Origin: G963667145 sp963667145
GTDB taxonomy: Bacteria > Cloacimonadota > Cloacimonadia > G963667145
Reading direction: 5' to 3'
Length of the DNA stretch: 64,000 bases
NCBI GenBank assembly: GCA_963667145.1
Contig: OY762943.1
Span: forward strand, 1,240,001-1,304,000
The translations under genes were made by a program, and so were the position numbers. The notes under the pieces were generated by a model, which had not been told where the DNA came from, did not search any database, and saw only the letters and a program-made list of their open reading frames with translations. The stretch's first letter is position 1, and the number at the start of each line of letters is the position of its first letter. This document shows positions 9,340-18,374 of the stretch, piece by piece.

Positions 9340-10473
9340 ATGGAATTTCTAAGAAAAATCAAACAACTCATTATCAACCATCCAAAACTTTTCCCTCTCA
9401 TCTCCATCATCATCGGTCTCATCAGCGGTGGCATCGTCTTGCTGGTTGCGGGATACAATCCGTTTCAGGCTTACGGCGTCATTCTTTGGGGAATTTTCGG
9501 CAGAGTTAGTTACCTCAGCTACACCATTGTAAAGGCGACACCTCTCATTCTCACAGGATTGTCCATCACGTTCGCCTTCCGCACTGGGCTTTTCAACATC
9601 GGAGCAGAGGGACAATTCATCATGGGGACTATCGTGGCAGCTATCTTCGGTTCAATGTTCTCCATGCCAATCTACCTGCATGTCCCTTTTATCATCTTGA
9701 TGACCATCGCCATCACGGGTTTGTTCGGTGCTGTAATCGGCTTTCTGAAAGCACGTTTCGGAGTTCACGAGGTTATCACTTCCATCATGATGAACTGGAT
9801 AGCTCTCTATCTGCGGAACTACTTCGTCAGAGTTTCGTGGTTAGCCAAGCCCAATAGCGAGCAGACTAATTTCATTGCGGATTCTGCTGTGATAACTTTT
9901 TTCGATAATTTCAAGATGAGTAAAGAGGGCATCAAATGGCTCGGTCAGCATCCTTTTTTCAAAGAACTGCTCCGTGCTCCCACAAATGCGGGGATACTCT
10001 TTGCCATATTGGCGGTCATTATCGTCTATTTTATTCTAAACAAAACCACTTTGGGCTATCGATTGAAAGCTGTCGGCTTCAACCCCGATGCTGCCAAATA
10101 CGGCGGAATAAACGTCAACAATAGCTTCGTCACTTCGATGTTCATTGCTGGTGCTCTTTCAGGCTTGGCAGGTGCTTTGCAGGTGATGGCTGTTTCCCAC
10201 AATATCAGCATTTTATCCGTTATGGAAGGTTACGGATTTGACGGTATCGCTGTTGCTCTGATAGGCGGAAGCACAGCTTTTGGCAACCTCTGGGCAGGTA
10301 TCTTCTTCGGTGCACTCAAGTATGGCGGAACCAAGTTGCAGCCCATTATGGGAGCTCCTTTTGAGATTATCAACATTATGATAGGCATAATCGTTTTCTT
10401 CGTGGCTATGCCCAAAATTATCCCTTATCTTGTTTCAATTTTTGACAAAAAAGGAGAGAAAAATGCTAAGTAA
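9340..10473 (+). CDS. nucleoside ABC transporter permease 1
   Basis: A 377-aa polytopic membrane protein of the BPD_transp_2 family (YufP/NupP-like). The family-typical block is LTGLSITFAFRTGLFNIGAE plus GQFIMG, followed by FGVHEVITSIMMNW and ALIGGSTAFGNLWAGIFFG. About nine or ten hydrophobic segments are visible. It starts three bases after the ATPase stop, with GGAGGG inside the end of the upstream gene, and it overlaps the next permease by 11 bp. It should pair with permease 2 as a heterodimeric channel in the inner membrane. Confidence 0.93.
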   Translation: MEFLRKIKQLIINHPKLFPLISIIIGLISGGIVLLVAGYNPFQAYGVILWGIFGRVSYLSYTIVKATPLILTGLSITFAFRTGLFNIGAEGQFIMGTIVAAIFGSMFSMPIYLHVPFIILMTIAITGLFGAVIGFLKARFGVHEVITSIMMNWIALYLRNYFVRVSWLAKPNSEQTNFIADSAVITFFDNFKMSKEGIKWLGQHPFFKELLRAPTNAGILFAILAVIIVYFILNKTTLGYRLKAVGFNPDAAKYGGINVNNSFVTSMFIAGALSGLAGALQVMAVSHNISILSVMEGYGFDGIAVALIGGSTAFGNLWAGIFFGALKYGGTKLQPIMGAPFEIINIMIGIIVFFVAMPKIIPYLVSIFDKKGEKNAK

Positions 10474-11404
10474 TATCGCCTTTATTCTCGGCACGACTTT
10501 TATGTACGCAACTCCTTTGGTTTACTGTGCGTTAGCAGGTGTGGTCAGCGAAAAATCTGGTGTAGTGAACATTGGGCTCGAAGGGATGATGACCATTGGA
10601 GCTTTCATCGGTGCTGCTTGCGGAGTGTATATGGGTGACCCGTTTTTGGCTTTTCTCTTTGCGGGAATTGCAGGAGGAATTATGGGACTTCTCCATGCGT
10701 TGGCTTGTGTGAGCTTCTCTGCCGACCAAGTAGTCTCTGGTGTTGCCATCAACTTCCTCGGACCTGGGCTTGCTCTTTTCTTCTCCAGAATTCTATTCAA
10801 AGGCACTACCACAACGCTTCCTGTTCAGTTATCTGACAAGATGCCGAGGATTTTGTCGGGTGTGTTCCCCGAGAGATCTTTTTTCTACTACATTTTCGAC
10901 AATATGTACGCAACGACTTATATCGCTCTACTTTTGGTGATTGTCGTTTGGTTTGTGTTGAACAAAACCGTGATTGGACTGAGGCTCTGTGCAGTTGGAG
11001 AACATCCTGCTGCCGCTCAATCTGTCGGAATAAATGTCCTCAAAATCAGATATTGGTCTGTGGTTACATCTGGCATTTTGTCAGGCTTCGGAGGAGCGTC
11101 TCTCAGCCTTGCCATCGTTTCTAACTTCCGTCCCACACTGGTTTCTGGACAAGGCTTCATCGCTCTTGCGGCTGTGATTTTCGGCAAGTGGAAGCCTTTC
11201 GGTGCTCTTTGGGCGTGCCTTTTGTTCGGCTTCGCTCAAGCTTTGGTTATCTTCCTCGGACAGTACCACCAACTAAATCTTCCTACCGATTTGCTGAATA
11301 TGCTCCCTTACGTCTTAACCATTCTTATCTTGGTCTATTTCGTTGGGAAATCCGTTGCTCCGTCCGCAGATGGTGTTCCCTTTGAAAAAGAGCAAAAAAT
11401 TTAA
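10463..11404 (+). CDS. nucleoside ABC transporter permease 2
   Basis: A 313-aa membrane protein of the same family as the preceding gene (YufQ/NupQ-like), with the paralogous block VSEKSGVVNIGLEGMMTIGA and later VSGQGFIALAAVIFGKWKPF. The start at 10463 is chosen because AAGGAGAG precedes it by seven bases; the in-frame start at 10430 has no such site. It overlaps permease 1 by 11 bp, suggesting translational coupling. The C-terminus ends 10 bp before the next gene. Confidence 0.93.
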   Translation: MLSNIAFILGTTFMYATPLVYCALAGVVSEKSGVVNIGLEGMMTIGAFIGAACGVYMGDPFLAFLFAGIAGGIMGLLHALACVSFSADQVVSGVAINFLGPGLALFFSRILFKGTTTTLPVQLSDKMPRILSGVFPERSFFYYIFDNMYATTYIALLLVIVVWFVLNKTVIGLRLCAVGEHPAAAQSVGINVLKIRYWSVVTSGILSGFGGASLSLAIVSNFRPTLVSGQGFIALAAVIFGKWKPFGALWACLLFGFAQALVIFLGQYHQLNLPTDLLNMLPYVLTILILVYFVGKSVAPSADGVPFEKEQKI

Positions 11405-11414
11405 AGGAGGTAAA

Positions 11415-13031
11415 ATGAAAAAAATCTTTTTACCAATTGTTTGTATTCTTTCCTTGATTCTAACTGGCTGTGCTACTGCAGGAACTAATGCAAGCCAACT
11501 AAACAACGGAAACAAGTTGGTGGTTTTGCACACCAACGACCATCATGGGCATCCCTTGGCTTTTTATAACTATCCTTGTCCTGACCAAGGTGGATTGCCA
11601 GCAAGAGCTACTTTCGTCAAAGGCGTTAGAAACGAGTATTCCAACGTTTTGGTGTTGGATGCTGGCGACCTCAACACAGGAAGAGCGGAATCGAATTTCT
11701 TTGACGCCAAACCAGACATTATCGGCTACAACTACATCGGCTACGATGCCATGGCTGTGGGAAATCACGAATTTGACCCTTCTCCTGCCAAGATGCTGAA
11801 GCAAATCAAAGCGTCCAAATTCCCTTGGCTCTGTGCCAACATCAGCAAAAACGGCAAACCCATGAAGGGAATTAGCCCTTACATCATCAAAGATGTGAAT
11901 GGTGTTAAAGTGGCGATTTTGGGACTTATCGACCCGAACACTTACATGACGGGCAATCCTCAAAATATTCAAGACATCGAGTTTGCTGACCCTGTGGAAG
12001 TTGCGAATGACTTGGTTCCTCTGCTAAAAAGCAAAGCTGATATTGTGATTGCTCTGGTTCATTTGGGAACTTACAACCCTTTTTACGCCAAAGGAAAAGC
12101 TATCGGCAGTATTCGTTTGGCTCAAGAAGTCCAAGGTATCGATTTGATTGTCGATGGGCATTCCCACACCAAGATGAAAGAGCCTCTTGAAGTTGAAAAC
12201 ATAGAAAGCAAAAAGAAAATTCCTATCGTCCAAGCAGGTAGCTGGGGATTGCATATGGGCAAAGCCATTCTGACGCTCAACGAGAATAAGGGTGTTGCTT
12301 CTTTGGACTGGGAACTTTGCCCGATTAACGTTCAATATGTTGAGAAAGTGGACGGCAAAAAAGTTACCCATTACGTTGGCGAAAAGATAGAGAAAGACCC
12401 AGTATTGTTGAAGAAATTGTCCAAGTACAAAAAGAAAGTTGATGCTATTCTCTCCGAAAAAATCGGCGTTGCCAAAGAGACATTCTCCAATAAAGAAACC
12501 AGAAATCAAGAGACAGCTTTGGGCGATATGGTTTGCGACGGACAAATGTGGTACTTGAAATCAATCGGTATCAAGAAAGTTGACTTCTTCTTCCAAAACG
12601 GAGGAGGGATCAGAGCGACTCTCGGCAAAGGAGACATCCAAAAATCGACCATTTACGAAATTCTGCCCTTTGATAACACTATCGTAACTCTCAAAATAAG
12701 TGGCGAAGATTTGCTCAAATTCTTGGAGCAAGCTGCCACCAACATCGGCGAAGGATCTATGCCTCAAGTTTCCAAAGAAGCACAATTAACTATCAAAAAT
12801 GGGAAACTGGTTTCAGCTACTATCAACGGCACCCAAATCCTTCCCAACGAAACCTACACCATAGCTACCAACTCCTACCTCGCTTCAGGTGGAGACGGCT
12901 ACAGCATTTTAAAAGAAAAAGGATTTGACAACTACGATACGTCTGTTATGCAAAGAGATGCGATTATCGAATACATTTCCGCTCAAAAAAGCGTTACACC
13001 AAAAACTGATAAAAGAATAAAAATTAATTAG
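11415..13031 (+). CDS. lipoprotein 5'-nucleotidase / 2',3'-cyclic phosphodiesterase family
   Basis: A 538-aa exported metallophosphoesterase. The N-terminus MKKIFLPIVCILSLILTGC ends in a lipobox (LTGC), so it should be membrane-anchored. Metallophosphatase motifs appear in order: HTNDHHGHP, LDAGDLNTGR, GNHEFDPSP, and VDGHSHTKM. The C-terminal 5'-nucleotidase domain shows FFQNGGGIRATLGKG and YTIATNSYLASGGDGYS, which place the nucleotide base. The start at 11415 has a perfect AAAGGAGG. Its place between nucleoside permeases and a nucleoside-binding lipoprotein suggests it dephosphorylates external nucleotides so the nucleosides can be imported. Confidence 0.93.
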   Translation: MKKIFLPIVCILSLILTGCATAGTNASQLNNGNKLVVLHTNDHHGHPLAFYNYPCPDQGGLPARATFVKGVRNEYSNVLVLDAGDLNTGRAESNFFDAKPDIIGYNYIGYDAMAVGNHEFDPSPAKMLKQIKASKFPWLCANISKNGKPMKGISPYIIKDVNGVKVAILGLIDPNTYMTGNPQNIQDIEFADPVEVANDLVPLLKSKADIVIALVHLGTYNPFYAKGKAIGSIRLAQEVQGIDLIVDGHSHTKMKEPLEVENIESKKKIPIVQAGSWGLHMGKAILTLNENKGVASLDWELCPINVQYVEKVDGKKVTHYVGEKIEKDPVLLKKLSKYKKKVDAILSEKIGVAKETFSNKETRNQETALGDMVCDGQMWYLKSIGIKKVDFFFQNGGGIRATLGKGDIQKSTIYEILPFDNTIVTLKISGEDLLKFLEQAATNIGEGSMPQVSKEAQLTIKNGKLVSATINGTQILPNETYTIATNSYLASGGDGYSILKEKGFDNYDTSVMQRDAIIEYISAQKSVTPKTDKRIKIN

Positions 13032-13045
13032 GATAAGGAGAAAAC

Positions 13046-14068
13046 ATGAAAAAAGTAATCATTTCTTTGTTGTTGGTAGTTTCCTTGCTTTTCGTCTTCG
13101 GTTGCAAAGAAAAAAAATCCAGTGAAAAAGCAGCTATAAGAGTAGCAATGGTAACTGATGTTGGAGGAGTTAACGACCAATCTTTTAACCAATCAGCTTG
13201 GGAAGGCTTAAAAAAAGCCAAAGCAGATTTGGGAGTGGAAGTTAGTTATGTGGAATCTAAACAAGACGCCGACTATTCTTCTAACTTGGAAACAGTGTTG
13301 GATGCTAAAAACGACATCATCTGGGGCATCGGTTTCAAAATGGCAGATGTCATTATGGAAGCTGCCACCAAAAATCCAGAGCAAAAATATGGAATTATCG
13401 ATTTCAGCTATGGAGACAATACTCTTGCTAACATCATCTGTGTGATGTTCAAAGAGCAAGAAGCTAGCTTCTTGACTGGCTACATCGCTGCCAAGATGAG
13501 CAAAACCAAAATAATCGGTTTTGTCGGTGGTATGGATGTACCTGTGATTCATCGCTTCAAATACGGATATTTGGCAGGTGCTAAATGTGCTGATCCTGCC
13601 GTCACTGTTCTCGACCAATATGCCGCCAGTTTCTCCGATGCTGCCAAAGGCAAAGCTATTGCTAACCAAATGTACAAAAACAATGCCGACGTTGTGATGC
13701 ACGCAGCAGGCGGAGTTGGTGACGGAGTGATAGAAGCTGCCAAAGAAAAAGGCAAAATGGCTATTGGCGTGGACAGAGACCAAAACGATTTGGCTCCCGA
13801 TAACGTCATCACCTCTTCTATGAAAGAAGTTGGCAAAGCTATCTATAACGTTACCGAAGCCTACACCAAAGGCGAATGGGATGGTGGCAAAACTGTGCTT
13901 TACGGACTCAAAGAGCAAGGCGTTGACGTTGCTCCCACCACTGACAAGCACGTTCCAGCTGAAATTCTCCAAGAAGTGGAAAGCATCAAAAAAGACATTA
14001 TTGAGGGTAAAATCGTAGCTCCAGCTTCCGAAGAAGCTTACAACGAATTTTTGAAAACTATCAAGTAA
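13046..14068 (+). CDS. BMP family nucleoside-binding lipoprotein
   Basis: A 340-aa substrate-binding lipoprotein of the BMP/PnrA (TmpC) family. The signal peptide ends in the lipobox FVFGC. Family motifs are MVTDVGGVNDQSFNQSAWEG, IIWGIGFKMADVIMEAA, IIGFVGGMDVPVIHRFKYGY, ADVVMHAAGGVGDGVIEAA and IGVDRDQNDLAPDNVITSSM. In PnrA the matching Asp, Phe and Asp side chains bind purine nucleosides. ATAAGGAG precedes the ATG. It lies 14 bp after the nucleotidase and is the last gene of the operon, followed by a hairpin terminator. Confidence 0.95.
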   Translation: MKKVIISLLLVVSLLFVFGCKEKKSSEKAAIRVAMVTDVGGVNDQSFNQSAWEGLKKAKADLGVEVSYVESKQDADYSSNLETVLDAKNDIIWGIGFKMADVIMEAATKNPEQKYGIIDFSYGDNTLANIICVMFKEQEASFLTGYIAAKMSKTKIIGFVGGMDVPVIHRFKYGYLAGAKCADPAVTVLDQYAASFSDAAKGKAIANQMYKNNADVVMHAAGGVGDGVIEAAKEKGKMAIGVDRDQNDLAPDNVITSSMKEVGKAIYNVTEAYTKGEWDGGKTVLYGLKEQGVDVAPTTDKHVPAEILQEVESIKKDIIEGKIVAPASEEAYNEFLKTIK

Positions 14069-14084
14069 AAAATAATTCAATTCA

Positions 14085-14118
14085 GGCAGTAACCTAACGA
14101 CAGGCTACTGCCTTTTTT
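14085..14118 (+). terminator. Rho-independent terminator of the nucleoside operon
   Basis: GGCAGTAACC and GGCTACTGCC form a 10-bp stem with one mismatch around an 8-base loop, followed by TTTTTT. It begins 17 bp after the BMP lipoprotein stop codon. Confidence 0.85.
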
Positions 14119-14202
14119 GTTGGCAAAATCCTAAGGCACAAAAATTTACTTGCAAGAAAAATCTCAATCAATAGAAAGGAGCAGATTAAGGAATTGAAAA
14201 AA

Positions 14203-15003
14203 ATGACAACAAACTCTCCGAAACACCATTTGCCTTTGGTTAGCATCGTAACAATCGTCTTCAACGGCATCGACATATTGGAAAAGACCATTCTGAGCGT
14301 TATCAACCAGACTTATCCTAACATTGAGTACATCGTTGTCGATGGCGGTTCTACTGATGGAACTGTTGACATTATCAAAAAGCACAAAGACAAAATCAGT
14401 ACTTGGATAAGCGAAAAAGACCGTGGCATTTACTATGCGATGAACAAAGGAACTGCTCTCGCCACAGGTGAATGGCTTGGCTTTATGAACGCAGGAGATT
14501 CGTATTTTAGCGAAAGCACATTGGAAAAAATTTTCTTCCAACCAGTTGACGCCGATGTTATTTACGGGCTAACCAAACGAATTTTCCCTGATTTCGAATA
14601 CATCAAACAAACCAAACCAATCGAAACACTATGGCGAGGAATGAGATTTTGCCACCAAAGTATGTTCGTTAAAACCAGCCTGCAAAAAGAGAACAAATTC
14701 TCCCTAAGCTCGCTAAATGCTGATTACGAATTTATTTATAAAATGTATCTGCAAAACAAAACGTTCCTCTATCTCCCGATAGTTATTGCCAATTTTGCCG
14801 AAGGAGGTGCTTCCACAAAGAGCCTTCTACAAAGCAATTACACCAATTACAAAATTTCCAACAAACTAAAAAAGCTCTCTATCCGTCAAAAGTTTTTCTA
14901 TCTCTTTGCTATACTCTCCGCAGTATTTATGGATTTTGGAAGAAAGCTAAATTCCAAGAGTTTAGAAAAATATTATAAACTAAAACTGAAAATGAAAAAA
15001 TAG
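14203..15003 (+). CDS. family 2 glycosyltransferase (WcaA-like)
   Basis: A 266-aa GT-A fold transferase acting on the cytoplasmic face, probably in surface polysaccharide synthesis. Motifs: LVSIVTIVFNGIDILEKTIL, SVINQTYPNIEYIVVDGGST (nucleotide-binding DGGSTDGT), SEKDRGIYYAMNKGTALATG and GFMNAGDSYF (DXD-like NAGD). The ATG at 14203 has AAGGA about ten bases upstream; a TTG at 14194 in the same frame is the alternative. The C-terminal 60 residues are hydrophobic and basic. No other polysaccharide genes are adjacent, so the sugar and acceptor are unknown. Confidence 0.88.
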   Translation: MTTNSPKHHLPLVSIVTIVFNGIDILEKTILSVINQTYPNIEYIVVDGGSTDGTVDIIKKHKDKISTWISEKDRGIYYAMNKGTALATGEWLGFMNAGDSYFSESTLEKIFFQPVDADVIYGLTKRIFPDFEYIKQTKPIETLWRGMRFCHQSMFVKTSLQKENKFSLSSLNADYEFIYKMYLQNKTFLYLPIVIANFAEGGASTKSLLQSNYTNYKISNKLKKLSIRQKFFYLFAILSAVFMDFGRKLNSKSLEKYYKLKLKMKK

Positions 15004-15063
15004 TTGCTAAAAATGAGTTGACAAAAGATAGGTTCAATAACAAATGAACCAACTAAACTTTTA

Positions 15064-15756
15064 ATGAAAACACAAACCATTTTGCGTGCCGGATTAGTTA
15101 CCATTTCATCAATCTTTTGCCTGTTTTCTCCTTCTTCTTTACGGGCAAGAAATTTTCATTACTTAGAGCCGGCACGCTCTTTTCTGCTCAATCCCGCTCT
15201 GCAAGATTCCTGCTTCTCCACGGGAGCCAAATTCTACAACGGCGAAAGCGACGTCATGAATTACAACGTTTCTCTCTCCACTAAGCACAAAAAATTTTCT
15301 TACTTCGCCGATGGCGACTATCTGTATTTCAAATATTACAAAATGCTCAATTTCTCAGGAGGACTAAGCTATAAACACAACATCTATTCCGTAGGTGGCT
15401 ACTTATCCTACCAACAAGATTCCGAAGAAAATATCGATGAAGATTGCTCAATTTCCACAGGGATTAACTTTTTGGGGATGAGTCATTATCTTATTTGCAC
15501 TTCTATCTCAGAGAAGCAATGGGCTGTCGAAACTCGCAAAGATAAATTTTTGGTGTTCAGGCTTGAGGAAGAGAACTTTCTTGTCGCCACAGAAAATCTA
15601 TTAAATAAATTCAGTTCCTTGAAAATTTCACTCCGTAAAAACGAACTTGCTTCGGGAATAAAGTTCACTATCAAAAAATGGTTTATACAATTTTCTACAA
15701 TTTGGCATAGACATACCCAAGCGGATTATTTGGTGAATGTGGGAAGGGAATTTTAG
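15064..15756 (+). CDS. exported protein of unknown function, possibly outer membrane
   Basis: I do not recognise this 230-aa protein. It has an N-terminal signal-like segment (TILRAGLVTISSIFCLFSPS) followed by ARSFLLNPALQDSC, where NPAL recalls the start of PorV/FadL-like outer-membrane proteins. The body alternates aromatic and polar residues in short strands (for example YFKYYKMLNFSGGLSYKHNI) and the last residue is Phe, both usual for beta-barrels. At 230 aa it would be a small barrel. It follows the glycosyltransferase by 60 bp; a TTGACA occurs at 15018. Confidence 0.6.
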   Translation: MKTQTILRAGLVTISSIFCLFSPSSLRARNFHYLEPARSFLLNPALQDSCFSTGAKFYNGESDVMNYNVSLSTKHKKFSYFADGDYLYFKYYKMLNFSGGLSYKHNIYSVGGYLSYQQDSEENIDEDCSISTGINFLGMSHYLICTSISEKQWAVETRKDKFLVFRLEEENFLVATENLLNKFSSLKISLRKNELASGIKFTIKKWFIQFSTIWHRHTQADYLVNVGREF

Positions 15757-15757
15757 C

Positions 15758-15786
15758 TTGACTAAATGTAAATAGGAACAATTATT
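15758..15786 (+). promoter_or_regulatory. possible sigma70-type promoter of the cas operon
   Basis: TTGACT, a 17-bp spacer and ATTATT lie 28 bp before the cas6 start codon. Only the match to the consensus supports it. Confidence 0.35.
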
Positions 15787-15813
15787 TGCTGAATAAAGGG
15801 TAAGGAGTAAACT

Positions 15814-16611
15814 TTGCGAGTAAAAATTACTTTTAGTTCTAATAGAAATTTTTTTGTCCCTTTCAACTACAAATACGAGATTTCTGCCCTCGTCTACAAG
15901 CTAATTGCCACAGCTTCCCAAGATTATGCCACCTTTTTACATGAAAAAGGTTTTGAATTTGATTTCTTAAGAAAATTCAAACTTTTCACTTTCTCCGATC
16001 TAAATTTTATTCCATTTAAAATTGATAAGCTAAAAGGTGGATTTGGCGAAATTGAAAAAGTTGAGTTAATTTTTTCCACATTGATTCCCAAAAGTTTTGA
16101 AAATTTTATTTTAGGGATTTTTAAAAATCAGAATATTTCACTTGGTTTTGGTGCAGGCAGAAAAATAGACTTCTTTGCAGAAAATGTGGAAACTTTACCA
16201 GAGATAACTTTTGAAAATGAACTTAAATTCAAGTGTCTTTCGCCGATAGTAGTAACTACTAAAAAAGAAATAAACGGCGATTTGAAATTGCATTTTGTGG
16301 AATATAATACTCCCGAAGAAAAGAAACAATTTTCCGAAAACATTCATAAAAATCTTCTCTATAAATATGCAGCTTTTCATGGTAAAGAATACGGAAATAA
16401 AGATTATAATTTTGAATTTCATTTTGATGAGGAATATATCAAAAAACGCAAAGGGAAAATTTATAAGCTCCTGCGTTACAAAAACACCAATATCAAAGGG
16501 ATTTATGTTTCGGGTGTTGTAAAAGCTCCCAAAGAGTTGTTAGAGATTTTGTATTATGCAGGGGTTGGAGAGAAGAATAGCGGGGGATTTGGATGTGTGG
16601 AGGAAATTTGA
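15814..16611 (+). CDS. cas6: Cas6 CRISPR pre-crRNA endoribonuclease
   Basis: A 265-aa RAMP protein that should cut each repeat transcript to leave an 8-nt 5' handle (ATTGAAAC here). The N-terminal block YEISALVYKLIATASQDYAT and FLHEKGFEFD matches Cas6, where the His in FLHEKG is a candidate catalytic residue. The C-terminus has the glycine-rich loop AGVGEKNSGGFGCVEE that defines the family. Translation starts at a TTG, with TAAGGAG six bases upstream; no ATG gives a better fit. First gene of the cas operon, 9 bp before cas8b. Confidence 0.93.
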   Translation: MRVKITFSSNRNFFVPFNYKYEISALVYKLIATASQDYATFLHEKGFEFDFLRKFKLFTFSDLNFIPFKIDKLKGGFGEIEKVELIFSTLIPKSFENFILGIFKNQNISLGFGAGRKIDFFAENVETLPEITFENELKFKCLSPIVVTTKKEINGDLKLHFVEYNTPEEKKQFSENIHKNLLYKYAAFHGKEYGNKDYNFEFHFDEEYIKKRKGKIYKLLRYKNTNIKGIYVSGVVKAPKELLEILYYAGVGEKNSGGFGCVEEI

Positions 16612-16620
16612 GAGGTAAGA

Positions 16621-18372
16621 ATGATTTATGATATTTTAGAAATTTTTAGAAAAGAGTATGAAAAAGATGAGAAAGGTGACAACCTTGTTTTGGGAAGTTA
16701 TGAGTTAAAAGAAGGTTTATATGTTAAAATAAATAAGAATTATAAAATAGAATATTTTATGGTTAAAAAGAAAAACAGGGAACTTTTTTTTACTGATATT
16801 GATGAGAATTTAAATTATAGTGCCTATAAATGGTTTAAAGAGCGAGATTATTATAGTTGCTATTTGAATTCAAACAAAGCATTTTACGACAAAAAAATAC
16901 ATAGTATAAATTATTTTTCTTTATTTGTTAAACTTGATAGTTTTATTTCAGCTGAACCAAAAAAGATTTTAAAGTGTGAAGTTATAGATAAGCATTATTA
17001 TAATCTTTGTAATTATAAAAAATTTCAGAAAAAGCAAGAAATTGAAATTCTTCAAGATTTCCAAAAATATTTAACAAACAGAGAAAGAAGAAAAGATATA
17101 ATCAAAAAATATAAATTTTTAAGAGAAAATTTGGATTGTATTGTTACAATAGCTAAAGAAAATAAAATAAAAAATTATGTTAAAGTGTTTTTTGACGAAA
17201 GTGTTGAAAAATATAGAGAGGAAAGTAAAATTTACTATTCTATAAAAATATTCAATGATATCAATTATTGTAAAACAATTGAAGGTAAAAATTTTGGTTT
17301 GTCAAACTCAAATATGGGATTAAACACCAAAAAACCATATTTGGAACATAAAACAAAATTTAATACAGTGCCATTTTTAATAGAAAAAAATGATGCCTTA
17401 ATTTTGAAAATATTTTTTGATTGGTTAAAACTTCAATCGTATAAAGATAAAGAAAATAAGCCAAAAGACAGATATTTAGATGATAATTTTTTTATGCAAA
17501 AACATTCTTCCAATGATGAAGCTGAAATTACAGATTTTGATTATGTTCCCACAAGAAAAAATGAATTAGAAAAACCTATTTTGATAAAAAATTATCTTTG
17601 GCTTAAGGAAAACAAAACATTAATTCAAGACGATGAAATTGGGAAATTGAGCAGATTAGAAGCTATAGTTGACGATATTTTTTATAATCATCAATTGATA
17701 AATAACTATTACGGTGAAGTATGGAAAAAACTTGATAATTCTTTTGCAAATTTTATTTATATTACAAGAGATGCGATGATAGCTTATTTTAGAAAATATG
17801 ATGAAAAAGGTTTTTTTGATGTAATTAAGAAATACGGCTCAAAACTTATAATTGAACATATGAAAAAAGATAGATTATTAAAAGCGGGCAAAGCTTTGAA
17901 TTTAAAATTATCTTTATTGGAATATAAAGGAGAAAAAATTATGAATATTAAGCAAATGCAGGAAAAAATTATTGAAAAATTAATGACGTCAAATTACGAT
18001 AATTTGAATGTAGAAGAGTTTTTTTATCTTTGTGGGCAAATAGCCAGATATTTAATTAGTCAAAGTGAAGCTTTCGAGAAAAAAGGAGATATGTTAGATC
18101 CGTTTTTAAAAGCAAAAAATGTGGAAAAATTGAAAGAAGTTATTAAAATTATATATCAAAAATATAATCATAAAATATTATTGGAATTGATGAAAACTAA
18201 TAAGGAAGGGATTGTTTACAAAATTTATTTAAAAAAATTTGGTAATGCAATAAGTTTAGTTATGGCTTATAATGATGATTTTAATGTTAAAGATAATTAT
18301 GATAGCCTTCTTATAGGAGCATTGAGTGAAAACATTTTTTATATGAAAAATGAAGAAATAAAAGGAGAATGA
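16621..18372 (+). CDS. cas8b: Cas8b / Csh1 large subunit of type I-B Cascade
   Basis: A 583-aa protein in the large-subunit position of a type I-B operon, between cas6 and cas7. Its length, the opening MIYDILEIFRKEYEKDEKGD and the C-terminal helical part (LNVEEFFYLCGQIARYLISQ) fit the Csh1/TM1802 family. Large subunits recognise the PAM and stabilise target binding. The gene is much more AT-rich than nearby chromosomal genes, with heavy use of AAA, AAT and TTA. It ends four bases inside a possible cas7 start. Sequence conservation in Cas8b is low, so the call leans on context. Confidence 0.88.
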   Translation: MIYDILEIFRKEYEKDEKGDNLVLGSYELKEGLYVKINKNYKIEYFMVKKKNRELFFTDIDENLNYSAYKWFKERDYYSCYLNSNKAFYDKKIHSINYFSLFVKLDSFISAEPKKILKCEVIDKHYYNLCNYKKFQKKQEIEILQDFQKYLTNRERRKDIIKKYKFLRENLDCIVTIAKENKIKNYVKVFFDESVEKYREESKIYYSIKIFNDINYCKTIEGKNFGLSNSNMGLNTKKPYLEHKTKFNTVPFLIEKNDALILKIFFDWLKLQSYKDKENKPKDRYLDDNFFMQKHSSNDEAEITDFDYVPTRKNELEKPILIKNYLWLKENKTLIQDDEIGKLSRLEAIVDDIFYNHQLINNYYGEVWKKLDNSFANFIYITRDAMIAYFRKYDEKGFFDVIKKYGSKLIIEHMKKDRLLKAGKALNLKLSLLEYKGEKIMNIKQMQEKIIEKLMTSNYDNLNVEEFFYLCGQIARYLISQSEAFEKKGDMLDPFLKAKNVEKLKEVIKIIYQKYNHKILLELMKTNKEGIVYKIYLKKFGNAISLVMAYNDDFNVKDNYDSLLIGALSENIFYMKNEEIKGE

Positions 18373-18374
18373 TT

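Noticed and set aside
13208..14080. A 290-aa minus-strand open frame
   Set aside because: Fully antisense to the BMP lipoprotein gene, Phe/His rich, without motifs.
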